Shown here: one piece after another, positions 1 to 6,664 of the stretch
Layout: every line of letters starts with the position of its first letter
Numbering within the stretch: the first letter of the stretch is position 1
Assembly: GCA_020024775.1 (NCBI GenBank)
Contig: JAHHTF010000027.1
Span: forward strand, 1 to 10,525
Source: Ureaplasma sp.
Lineage (GTDB): Bacteria > Bacillota_I > Bacilli_A > Mycoplasmatales > Mycoplasmoidaceae
DNA length: 10,525 nucleotides
Direction: 5' to 3'
Notes under the pieces: generated by a model
The model's database searches: none
What the model was told of the DNA's origin: nothing
The model's input: only the letters and a program-made list of their open reading frames with translations
Translations under genes and position numbers: made by a program

Positions 1-2
1 TC

Positions 3-104
3 CTAATTTCCAAAATACAACAAGGATTAAGATGGGTTGATTATTGGGGATTGGTTCCTCCTTTGTGATTTACACAAAAATTGAACCACTCCCAAAATTT
101 TTAA
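3..104 (+). other. Possible C-terminal tail of an upstream gene (open frame to TAA)
   Basis: Frame 3 is open from the window edge to TAA at 102-104, 33 codons with one TGA read as Trp. The predicted tail is rich in aromatic residues and ends LNHSQNF. I do not recognise it. An open stretch this short is not strong evidence for coding, and the same bases form a nested palindrome (24-107), which fits an RNA or a mobile-element end better than a gene. Base composition is noticeably richer in G+C than the other spacers of this window, so the region is not ordinary spacer. It is listed so that the alternative is on record. Confidence 0.15.
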
Positions 105-107
105 TCC
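24..107. repeat. Nested inverted repeats forming a long imperfect stem
   Basis: Three pairs of complementary blocks are nested about one centre: GGATTAA (24-30) with TTAATCC (101-107); GGGATTGGTTC (47-57) with GAACCACTCCC (83-93), one mismatch; and TTTGTG (62-67) with CACAAA (73-78), enclosing the five-base loop ATTTA. The whole can fold into one interrupted hairpin of about 23 pairs. Possible identities are the 3' part of a structured RNA, a terminator for a gene left of the window, or the terminal repeat of an insertion sequence: the wording TTTACACAAAAATTGAACC loosely recalls mobile-element ends. I cannot decide between these. No RNase P RNA, tmRNA or SRP RNA signature is present. Confidence 0.5.
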
Positions 108-125
108 GCACTATGAAAATTTGTG

Positions 126-131
126 TATAAT
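126..131 (+). promoter_or_regulatory. -10 box (TATAAT) of the 138-271 RNA
   Basis: A perfect TATAAT lies 7-12 bases ahead of the first structured base of the downstream RNA. No good -35 hexamer is visible at 16-18 bases upstream, as is common in mycoplasmas, where the -10 dominates. Transcription would start near 138-142. Confidence 0.55.
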
Positions 132-137
132 ATAAAT

Positions 138-271
138 ACTCATAGTGTTATGTACTAGCACTATTACCAGCTCGAACGTCTATTGATTGCTTTGGGCAGA
201 TTCCTATATTCTTCTAGAGGGGTATAGGAGTTGTCGGTGACTTATAGTTTTCTATAAGCCGCCGACTTTTT
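138..271 (+). ncRNA. Putative structured small RNA, about 130 nt, unidentified
   Basis: A TATAAT at 126-131 and a strong intrinsic terminator at 233-271 bracket a segment with no credible reading frame. It folds into three consecutive hairpins: 142-150 with 156-164 (9 pairs, loop TGTAC); 202-213 with 218-229 (12 pairs including G-T pairs, loop CTAG); and 233-247 with 252-266 (14 pairs and one A-C mismatch, loop TTTT) followed by five T. Between the first two lies a 37-base linker with little local pairing (165-201). The next gene at 381 has its own -10 box (330-335), so this is more likely a free RNA than a leader. I found no motif of SRP RNA, tmRNA, RNase P RNA, a purine riboswitch or a T-box. 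The size resembles the MCS4 RNA described in Mycoplasma capricolum, but I cannot confirm kinship from memory of that sequence. Confidence 0.6.
233..271 (+). terminator. Strong intrinsic terminator of the small RNA
   Basis: GTCGGTG...CGCCGAC arms extended by CTTATAG/CTATAAG around a TTTT loop, with one A-C mismatch, followed by TTTTT. It is the most stable hairpin seen in the window and is richer in G+C than the gene terminators. Confidence 0.8.
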
Positions 272-329
272 AATACATTTTTGCCTTACCCATTCTATAA
301 GAATGAGATTAATTATCGTCATTTTATAG

Positions 330-335
330 TATAAT
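330..335 (+). promoter_or_regulatory. -10 box (TATAAT) of the lipoprotein gene
   Basis: A perfect TATAAT would start transcription about 38 bases ahead of the ATG at 381, leaving room for the ribosome binding site AAGGGG at 371-376. No clear -35 is seen. A second TATAAT at 365-370 would place the start inside the ribosome binding site and is less likely to be used. Confidence 0.5.
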
Positions 336-380
336 ATAGGCATAGGATAAATATGAAGACATTTTATAATAAGGGGATTT

Positions 381-1085
381 ATGAAATTAAAATCTAAAAT
401 TTTATTAGGGACATTTATTGGACTAGCTACTATTTCTGCACCAATTGCAGTATCATTAGTGGCTACATCTTGTGGTTCTAGTTCAAGTAGTGGTGGTAAT
501 ACTACTCCTAGTACTCCACCACAAGAAGTACCGATTCCACCAACACCAGAAGAATTATTTGACTTTGATCCAACTACTGGGACAATTACAGGATTCCATG
601 GACCACAAAAAGCAATTGTTTTTCCAGAAACAATTAATGGAGTAAAAGTAACCAAAATTGGTGATCATGCATTTGAAAAAAAGGAACTTACATATATTAA
701 ATTACCAGAAACTCTAGAAGAAATTGGTGACTTTGCTTTTATTGCAAATTACTTTCCTAAATTAATAATTCCTGCATCTGTTAAATACATTAGATCCAAT
801 GCATTCCAAGGGAACCCTGCATTAGCTGATGTGCAATTTAATGAAGGTAATTTATTATTGGTTGGTTGATATTGTTTTGCGGATTGTAGACAATTATTAG
901 ATGTCCGTTTACCTGACTCATTAGCTAGTCCAGAAGCATCTGAATTATGTCATGGTTCATTCTGATGAAATCAACCAGGACCATATGGAACACCTAAAAA
1001 AGTTTCTTTAAAAAGAGGAACAAAATTACCTCCTAACCCATATGATGTTTTCACAACCGCTTCAGTACTTAACTATAGAGAATAA
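381..1085 (+). CDS. BspA-like leucine-rich repeat surface lipoprotein
   Basis: A 234-residue secreted lipoprotein. Residues 1-30 form a classic mycoplasma lipoprotein signal: KLKSK, a hydrophobic stretch, then VATSC with Cys31 as the acylated residue. A flexible Ser/Gly/Thr/Pro linker follows (32-57). The body carries BspA-type (LRR_5) repeats, recognisable by recurrent IGD-AF units: KIGDHAF (92-98), EIGDFAF (114-120), YIRSNAF (136-142) and a worn VGWYCF (161-166), with LPETL/IPASV between them. Three in-frame TGA codons (867-869 and two adjacent at 963-968) must be Trp; stopping at the first would cut the repeat domain. BspA-like proteins of other bacteria and protists are surface adhesins, so a role in host contact is inferred from family. 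The ribosome binding site AAGGGG lies 4 bases from ATG. The gene has its own promoter and terminator, as expected for a single surface-antigen cassette. Confidence 0.85.
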
Positions 1086-1091
1086 TAATAA

Positions 1092-1126
1092 AAGAACTAG
1101 TCTAATTCGGACTAGTTCTTGTTTTA
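1092..1126 (+). terminator. Bidirectional terminator between convergent genes
   Basis: AAGAACTAGTC (1092-1102) pairs perfectly with GACTAGTTCTT (1110-1120) around a 7-base loop. On the plus strand GTTTTAAT follows; on the minus strand TTTATTATTATTC follows. It sits 7 bases after the lipoprotein stop and 8 bases beyond the stop of the minus-strand gene, so it plausibly ends both. Confidence 0.8.
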
Positions 1127-1133
1127 ATATACT

Positions 1134-2021
1134 TTAAAAATATGAAATACCTAATGGATTAATAATGCCATCTACATCATCTATGAAATTTTGAATATCT
1201 CCTAACACTTTTTCAAAATTAAATAATTTATAAACATAACAATATTTCTCATTCAATAATTTGATTGAGTCTAAAATGTATTTCTTATCATACATTCCAC
1301 TTACATCTTTTTCTAATTTTTTGTCTTGGTGTTTTAAATAATTTCAAATCTTTAATAATTTTTTGAAAGAACTTGCTTCAAATTTATTCTTAAAAAGCTC
1401 GTTTTCATTTACAAAATTTATTTTTTCAGGAAGATATCTTTTTTCATTTATATCTAAATTTAATATATCAAATCCACAAAATGAAACTAGTTGTTCTAAT
1501 TTTATAAAGTAATAGGAATAGAACTCATTCACAATGTTAATGTAATTATTGAACAATTTTGTTGTATTCTCACTTTCATAAGGCGTAAATATCCTCATAA
1601 AATGATTCAGATTAACTTCTTCATGGCTCAATATTCCATCACACAATTCAGACATTCTTAAATTTTCAGCATCATTTTTTTGCTTTATTGAATCTTCTTG
1701 TTTGCTCTTCATTAAGTTATTATATTCATCTTCAATTAATTTGCTTTTTCTTTTAATAAATTGATCAAAATCATCTTTTATGAATTTTATAGAACAAGAT
1801 ATGAATATTAAATCTCTTTGTATTGATTTCATAAGACTTTCATACTCGTATGCTAACTTGCAAAAATCTAATTCTTCAGAGAGTAAATCATTTTTATTTT
1901 TAGTTTTATTTCAGAATTCGATGAATTCTTTTTCTTTTTCATTTCTCCCAAAAGATTCATCTAATTTTGACTCTTTCAAATTTTTAACTATTTCTAGATT
2001 TATATTTTTTATAATTTCCAT
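1134..2021 (-). CDS. Hypothetical soluble protein, 295 aa
   Basis: I do not recognise this protein. Reading TGA as Trp (for example Trp37 and Trp226) gives 295 residues from ATG at 2021 to TAA at 1134. It is Lys/Glu/Asn/Phe-rich, has no signal peptide or membrane segment, and looks mostly alpha-helical with a coiled-coil-like stretch around 80-125 (KRKSKLIEDEY, KSKQEDSIKQK). Near the C-terminal third, WNYLKHQDKK (226-235) recalls the Asn-x-x-Lys-His type sequence of some HEPN-fold proteins, but the usual conserved Arg is not obvious, so this is only a hint. No Shine-Dalgarno sequence precedes the ATG. TATAAA lies 6 bases upstream, suggesting a leaderless transcript. It follows another unrecognised gene on the same strand, separated by a hairpin at 2077-2117, so the two may be transcribed separately. 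Confidence 0.75.
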
Positions 2022-2027
2022 ATTTTA

Positions 2028-2033
2028 TTTATA
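2028..2033 (-). promoter_or_regulatory. -10-like box (TATAAA) 6 bases before ATG
   Basis: On the minus strand GATGATATAAATAAAATATG runs straight into the start codon at 2021. With six bases between the box and ATG, transcription would begin at or next to the A of ATG. No purine-rich ribosome binding site is present. Confidence 0.35.
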
Positions 2034-2076
2034 TCATCTCAAGATGACAATATTCATATATGTTTTCATAAACAAG

Positions 2077-2117
2077 AAAATACCACGGAATAACCATAGA
2101 TTATTCAAAGGTATTTT
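2077..2117 (-). terminator. Terminator-like hairpin between the two minus-strand hypothetical genes
   Basis: AAAATACC (2077-2084) pairs with GGTATTTT (2110-2117), and inside a symmetrical 3x3 loop GAATAA (2088-2093) pairs with TTATTC (2101-2106). On the minus strand it begins one base after the TAA at 2118, and CTTGTTT follows the stem. The stem is A/T-rich, so strength is uncertain, but position and 14 complementary pairs support it. Confidence 0.55.
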
Positions 2118-2828
2118 TTAGTATATTTCAGAATTAATAGCATCTATGAAACTATTGCAACTATTAATGTAATCTTGATTTTGATTATAAGTATCAATAA
2201 TGTTTCTTAGCTGCATACTTAATAAATTTCTTTCAGTATCTTTTAATCTGTTGTCAGCTAATAAAGTATTTGCAAAATCAATGAATGATGAAAAGAAGTA
2301 ATTTTCTTTTAAAGATTTATTTTCTCAATTTAATTTATATTGATTGAATTTAGGAATTAAAGCTTCATTAATTTCTTTGATCCAAATGCTTTCATTTGCT
2401 TTAACATTAGTATTTAAATAATTAATTAAATAAATAAAGTGATTATTTAAATCATTATGGATTTTAAAATAGAAATTCAAACTCTTTTTGAATTCAGATA
2501 ATCATTTTCTTTTTTTATGATAATTGATAATACTATTGTCTAATAAAATGAATTCAATGTTTTTATCAATGGTTTGTTTAAAACCATTTAATTGAACTCA
2601 GAAATTATCATAGGCTTCTTTGTTATAATTGATATTTAATTTCTTGTATAACTTTTTAAAAGTTGTTGTATTGATGATTAAATTATTTTGATCTTTAATT
2701 TTATTTCTTGCATCATTAGCATATTGTTTAATCTTTTCATTTGAATTAATAATAATTAGAAAAGTTGATAACATTATTAATAATGCAACCAATGCACATA
2801 TTAAAACAATAAAAATACTTAATTTCAT
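2118..2828 (-). CDS. Hypothetical single-pass membrane protein, 236 aa
   Basis: Not recognised. From ATG at 2828 it begins MKLSIFIVL and has one strongly hydrophobic segment at about residues 4-28, with no lipobox Cys, so it is an N-terminal signal-anchor. The remaining ~205 residues are hydrophilic, Asn/Lys-rich and probably helical (NSNEKIKQYANDARNKIKD and onwards), with TGA-encoded Trp residues (codons at 2598-2600, 2502-2504 and 2325-2327). An in-frame ATG at 2888 would add 20 residues, but no ribosome binding site supports either start; TATAAT at 2838-2843 lies 9 bases before the 2828 ATG, which fits a leaderless mRNA starting there. The gene is divergent from rpsD and upstream of another orphan on the same strand; a joint role is possible but not shown. 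Confidence 0.75.
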
Positions 2829-2837
2829 AATAAATAT

Positions 2838-2843
2838 ATTATA
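2838..2843 (-). promoter_or_regulatory. -10 box (TATAAT) 9 bases before ATG
   Basis: The minus strand reads TATAATATATTTATTATG, nearly the same as the dnaX start (TATAATATTTATATTATG at 4863-4880). Both have 9 bases between box and ATG, so the transcript would carry at most a few bases of leader. Confidence 0.5.
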
Positions 2844-2949
2844 ATAAATAAGAACATCAGTATTGAATAATATTTGAGATTGTACCATTTTGTTACTTAT
2901 TAGCGTATGAAGTAAGTAAAACTGAATTACTGAAACATTTAAAACAAAA

Positions 2950-2955
2950 TATAAT
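2950..2955 (+). promoter_or_regulatory. -10 box (TATAAT) for rpsD
   Basis: A perfect TATAAT 51 bases ahead of the rpsD ATG leaves a leader of about 45 bases with a ribosome binding site. A weak TTACTG lies 17 bases upstream (2927-2932). The leader also holds the small palindrome ATGTTCAAAACAT (2963-2975). Confidence 0.5.
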
Positions 2956-3006
2956 TTTGAATATGTTCAAAACATTTTAAAATAAAAATTATTTAAAGGA
3001 TATACA

Positions 3007-3612
3007 ATGAGATATACAGGAAGTCTTTATAGAAAATCTAGAAGACTAGGTTTTTCTTTATTAGAAAATGACAAAGAATTCACTAAAGGAAAAGCTAGAA
3101 CTACAAGACCAGGGCAACATGGTGATAAAAAGATCAAGATGTCTAACTATGGTCAACAATTACAAGAAAAACAAAAATTGATGTACTTATATGGTTTAAA
3201 CGACAGACAATTTAGAAGATTATTCTTAGTTGCTAAAAAACGTAAAGGTGCAACAACTTTAAACTTATTACAAGTTTTAGAATCAAGATTAGATTCATTA
3301 GTATTTAAAGCAGGGTTTGCTCCTACAAGAAGAGCTGCTAGACAATTAGTGTCTCATGGGCACATTGTTGTTAATGGTAAAAAATGTAACATTCCATCAA
3401 TCATCTTAAACATTGGCGATAAAGTAGCTGTGGCTAAAGGTTCTTTAGAACATAAATCAGTGAAAGAAACTACAAGACCAGCTGCAGATTTCTTAAAAGC
3501 AAATGGTAGTGCATCTAAAGAAGTTGAAATCTTAAGAATGCCTGAAAGACATGAATTACCAGAAAACATTAATGAAGCATATGTAGTTGAATGATTCAAC
3601 AGATTAATGTAA
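3007..3612 (+). CDS. rpsD: 30S ribosomal protein S4
   Basis: Ribosomal protein S4 binds 16S rRNA early in assembly of the small subunit and, in many bacteria, represses its own synthesis. The 201-residue product has the normal family length. It begins MRYTGSLYRKSRRLGFSL, shows RPGQHG (34-39), the helical region with YGLNDRQFRRLF, and then the S4 RNA-binding domain from about residue 95 (LESRLDSLVFKAGFAPTRRAARQLVSHGHIVVNGKK), the best-conserved part of the family. The reading frame passes a TGA at 3592-3594 to give the tail EAYVVEWFNRLM and ends at TAA, as S4 needs. AAAGGA at 2995-3000 precedes the ATG. It stands alone here, divergent from the membrane-anchored orphan and followed at once by a terminator, so it is not in an alpha operon with rpoA in this window. 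Confidence 0.97.
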
Positions 3613-3623
3613 TTTATTATTTG

Positions 3624-3652
3624 AAAATTAACCTTCGTGGTTAATTTTTTTA
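3624..3652 (+). terminator. rpsD intrinsic terminator
   Basis: AAAATTAACC (3624-3633) pairs perfectly with GGTTAATTTT (3639-3648) around TTCGT, followed by more T. It starts 11 bases after the rpsD stop. Confidence 0.9.
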
Positions 3653-3901
3653 TTCCATATTCACAAAATCAAAAAGTATTGACTTATATTTTTTTAAATG
3701 TATAGTCTATATTGATCGTAAATTTTTTCAAAAAAAGTATTATTTTTTACAATACATATATATAGGTAAATATATTAAAAAAATTTTATTGTTAAGAAAT
3801 TTTTTAAAAAATTTTTTTATTTTGAGTTATAAATATAGTGTAATAATACTGGGAATTACCCGGCCTTGTTATATATATATTAATTAGAGGTAAAAAAAAT
3901 T
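3653..3901 (+). promoter_or_regulatory. A/T-rich promoter and leader region of the PQ-loop gene pair
   Basis: No gene is seen here. TTGACT (3679-3684) and TATAGT (3701-3706), 16 bases apart, form the best two-box promoter in the window and would give a leader of about 190 bases. A second candidate nearer the gene is TTGAGT (3822-3827) with TAATAC (3844-3849), also 16 apart. Between them lie long A and T runs, including the perfect palindrome AAATTTTTTAAAAAATTT (3797-3814), which should be strongly bent or easily melted. A G+C-containing hairpin CTGGGAATTACCCGG (3849-3863) stands out just ahead of the ribosome binding site AGAGG (3886-3890) and may affect initiation or mRNA stability. Confidence 0.55.
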
Positions 3902-4384
3902 ATGAATATAGCTATGTCTGTGTTCTCTTTATTGGGAACATTCGTAATTGGTTTTTCAATGTTGCCACAAACAATCGCAACATTCAAAACTAGAGAAACA
4001 GCTAACATTTCATTAGGTCTATATTTCTTAATGGGTGTTGCTACCTTACTAATCACATTCTACGGAATCGGTTTATGTTGTGTTCCAACTAACATTGCTG
4101 ATATTGCAAACAATGCATTTACTGCAGCAGGTGGAGCTAGCAACCAATTAGGTTGAAAACAACCAACTATGCCTAACTCATCAGACGTTATTTCAGGATA
4201 CATTGTACCAGGTGCAGCAGTTATTTTTGGTGAAATCTTCTGTTCAGTTACATCTTTCATGATTGCAGCTGTAAAAATTGAAAACCAAATGAGAGCTAAA
4301 AAATTAGGAATCAGCGAAGCTGAATACATCGCTCAATACAACGCAAACAAAAAACAATCAGTTCAAGTAGAAGGAGAATACTAA
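3902..4384 (+). CDS. PQ-loop / SemiSWEET-like membrane protein
   Basis: A 160-residue membrane protein with the PQ-loop signature. TM1 (about 3-26) contains MLPQ (20-23), followed by TFKTRETANIS (27-37), the Lys-Thr...Ile-Ser pattern that follows Pro-Gln in SemiSWEET and PQ-loop proteins. TM2 spans about 38-60. An unusual stretch of about 35 residues (62-96), with Trp85 coded by TGA at 4154-4156, separates it from TM3 (about 98-123), which has a buried Glu111. The charged tail ends AKKLGISEAEYIAQY plus a short extension. SemiSWEETs are ~90-residue, three-helix sugar transporters that work as dimers. The three-helix count fits, but the insertion and tail do not, so the substrate is unknown. 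Its last codons hold the ribosome binding site (AAGGAG, 4371-4376) for the related next gene, one base downstream. Confidence 0.8.
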
Positions 4385-4385
4385 T

Positions 4386-4808
4386 ATGCCAACTAATGGA
4401 TCTACTTATTTTGATGGTTCACAATTCTCACTATTTGCTCCTTGATCACCAGTATCAACATGAGCATTTGGTATCGTTGTAATCGGTGCTATTACTTTAT
4501 TCTTTGCGTTCTTACCAGGTTTCATCGCTGTAGTTAAAACTAAAAACACTGCTGAATTATCATGAGTTATGTGATTAGTATCTGTAATCGGTTTAGCATT
4601 CTTAGTACTATTCTACTTATTAGGTGTTATTAGTACAGCACAAGGAAATGATGGTATTCCAGCGCCACACTTCATGATTGTATTCATTTGTGAAGCATTA
4701 TCATTAATATTATCTATTTATGTATTTGCTTACAAATTAATCAACATGGGAGCTGCTAAAAAAGCAGGAATTAGTGAAGCTGAATACTGTGCTAGATTAG
4801 TAAAATAA
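4386..4808 (+). CDS. PQ-loop-like membrane protein with PG in place of PQ
   Basis: A 140-residue protein seen only when TGA is read as Trp: four TGA codons give Trp20, 26, 60 and 63. After a 25-residue polar start come TM1 (about 27-50), TM2 (about 60-82) and TM3 (about 96-118). FLPGFIAVVKTKNTAELS (42-59) lines up with MLPQTIATFKTRETANIS of the upstream protein, so this is a divergent PQ-loop repeat in which Gln is Gly. The C-terminal parts also align: a Glu within TM3 (Glu103 against Glu111) and the tail AKKAGISEAEY (124-134) against AKKLGISEAEY. The two are thus tandem paralogues, probably translated together and possibly partners in one complex. Function is not known. Confidence 0.8.
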
Positions 4809-4833
4809 TATTAAACCCAGATAAACACTTATA

Positions 4834-4861
4834 AAATAGAGGTAACCCCTCTATTTTTTTT
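4834..4861 (+). terminator. Terminator of the PQ-loop gene pair
   Basis: AAATAGAGG (4834-4842) pairs perfectly with CCTCTATTT (4848-4856) around TAACC, and the T run continues to 4861. It ends two bases before the -10 box of dnaX, so the two transcription units are packed with no spacer. Confidence 0.9.
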
Positions 4862-4862
4862 G

Positions 4863-4868
4863 TATAAT
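4863..4868 (+). promoter_or_regulatory. -10 box (TATAAT) of dnaX, leaderless arrangement
   Basis: TATAAT ends 9 bases before the dnaX ATG (4878). Initiation about 7 bases downstream would leave a leader of only a few bases. No Shine-Dalgarno sequence is present. The upstream terminator hairpin occupies the spacer and -35 region. Confidence 0.6.
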
Positions 4869-4877
4869 ATTTATATT

Positions 4878-6659
4878 ATGTCAAACAATAATACACTATA
4901 CAGAAAATACCGTCCACAAAAATTTGATCAAGTTGTTGGTCAAGAAATGATAGTAAAATCTTTGCAAAATAATATAAGTAAAAATGAACTTCATCATGCT
5001 TATATTTTTTGTGGTACTAGAGGGACTGGGAAAACAACAATTGCTAAAATTTTTGCTAAAGCAATTAACTGTTTAAACCCTATTAACAATGATGTTTGTT
5101 TAGAGTGTAATAATTGTAAGATGATTCAAAACAATGAAACAATTGATATTGTTGAAATTGATGCTGCATCTAACAATGGTGTAGATCAAGTTAGAACAAT
5201 TATTGATAATGCTCAATATTTACCTCAGAATTTAAAAACAAAAGTATTTATTATTGATGAAGCTCATATGTTAACTAATAGTGCTTGGAATGCATTATTA
5301 AAAACTATTGAAGAACCCCCTAAGCATTGTATCTTTATTTTCGCAACAACTGAATTTCATAAGATTCCATTAACAATCATTAGTAGATGTGTAAGATATG
5401 AATTCTTTAAATTATCTAATCTATGTTTAAGTAATCTAATTACAGATGTTGCTAAAAAAGAAGGGTTAAAGATTTCAAAAGAAGCAATTGAAAAAATAGT
5501 TTATCTAGCAGATGGAGCTGCAAGAGATGCATTAACTATTTTAGACCAATTAAAAACTTATTCAACTGATATCAATGTAAGTGATATTAATACAGTTTTC
5601 GGTTTAATGGACAACAAATTCTTCCTTGACTTCTTACAACACTATTTTAATAACCAACAAGACTTGATTATTAAAGATTTAGCAGTCTTGAAAGCAAATA
5701 ATAACCATTCATTTGTAATTAATAATTTAGTGGATTTATGTATTGACTTAATTTCGTTTTTGAAAACAAACAGTTATGATTATTCATCAAAGCTTTCTAA
5801 AAAAGAAATTGAATCATTAAACTGTTTTAATTTGAATAATTTAAGTAAGTTGTTAGATATCTTACATACAACACTAGTTGATGCTAAATATAACAACCAA
5901 TATTGATTCTATTTCAAGATTAATCTTTTCAAAGGCTTGAATGATGATTCAAATGATACTAATAACAATGTTGAACAACCAACTGTTATTAATCAACCCA
6001 AACCAGCAACTAGAAAAACAACTATAAAACCTCAAGTTGATATAACTACTACGATTGATGACATTCAAACTTATAATAACACTAATGTTGACTCATTAGA
6101 ACCTACTTCACCAATTGAAGCATTTAAAGATGCAAAGATGCCTGGCAAGAAATTAAGTGAATTTTATGAAACTAAAACTCATTTAAAAAACGCTGAACAA
6201 CCAAAGGTTTTAAATGATGAATATTATCCAATTTTTGAAAAGTTAGTTTTTCATAATGATAAGGTTTTGTTAAAAACATTAAATGAGAAATTTGAATCAT
6301 TAAAAAATGGAATGGAAGTTGATCCAATCCTAAAAGTAATATCATCAGCTAATAAAATCTTTAGTGCTTCAAATAATGTAGGATTTATTTTATTTAATAA
6401 TTCATTTGATACAAATAAGTTCAACACCTTAATCAAAGAAAAAGATAACCAAGTCTTAATCCAAAAACATTTTGGTGATCAAGTAATCTTATTAGGTATT
6501 GATGAACAAACAAGACTTCAATACATGAAGAAAGCTAAAGAAGCAAAAGATACTAAGAAAAAAGTTGAAAAGATAAACGAAAAGGATTTAAATAATATTT
6601 TAGATTTATTTGATGAAAATGAGTTAATCCAAGACATTAAAGAAATCATGACTAAATAA
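4878..6659 (+). CDS. dnaX: DNA polymerase III subunit tau (DnaX)
   Basis: The AAA+ subunit of the clamp loader, which loads the sliding clamp during replication. The product is 593 residues. It opens YRKYRPQKFDQVVGQ, then Walker A GTRGTGKT (46-53), zinc ligands Cys65, Cys74, Cys77 and Cys80, Walker B with DEAH (127-130), and sensor/arginine-finger SRC (169-171). The C-terminal half has an Asn/Thr/Pro-rich linker (about 355-400) and a poorly conserved tail, as expected for tau. A TGA at 5904-5906 (Trp343) would split the gene if read as stop. An in-frame TTG at 4860 is a poorer start: it lies in the terminator T run and would add MYNIYI ahead of the conserved beginning. I see no compelling frameshift signal for a shorter gamma form. 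First gene of a six-gene cluster. Confidence 0.95.
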
Positions 6660-6664
6660 TAATA

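Noticed and set aside
138..271. Identification of the small RNA as SRP RNA, tmRNA, RNase P RNA, a purine riboswitch or a T-box
   Set aside because: None of their conserved core sequences is present, and the next gene has a separate -10 box.
242..655. Minus-strand open frame across the small RNA terminator and the start of the lipoprotein
   Set aside because: It is antisense to a well-supported gene, has no family resemblance, and runs through a terminator hairpin.
1780..2121. Plus-strand open frame over the end and start of the two minus-strand orphans
   Set aside because: It is a Phe/Ser-rich shadow of the Lys/Glu-rich minus-strand gene and lacks a ribosome binding site.
3354..3599. Minus-strand open frame inside rpsD
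   Set aside because: It is antisense to the conserved S4 domain and has no ribosome binding site or recognisable product.
4860..4877. Upstream TTG start for dnaX adding six residues
   Set aside because: It lies in the terminator T run and -10 box, has no ribosome binding site, and the conserved family N-terminus begins after the ATG at 4878.
5904..5939. dnaX as two separate genes or a nonsense-interrupted pseudogene
   Set aside because: The only interruption is TGA, which is Trp throughout this window; the frame is continuous to 6659.
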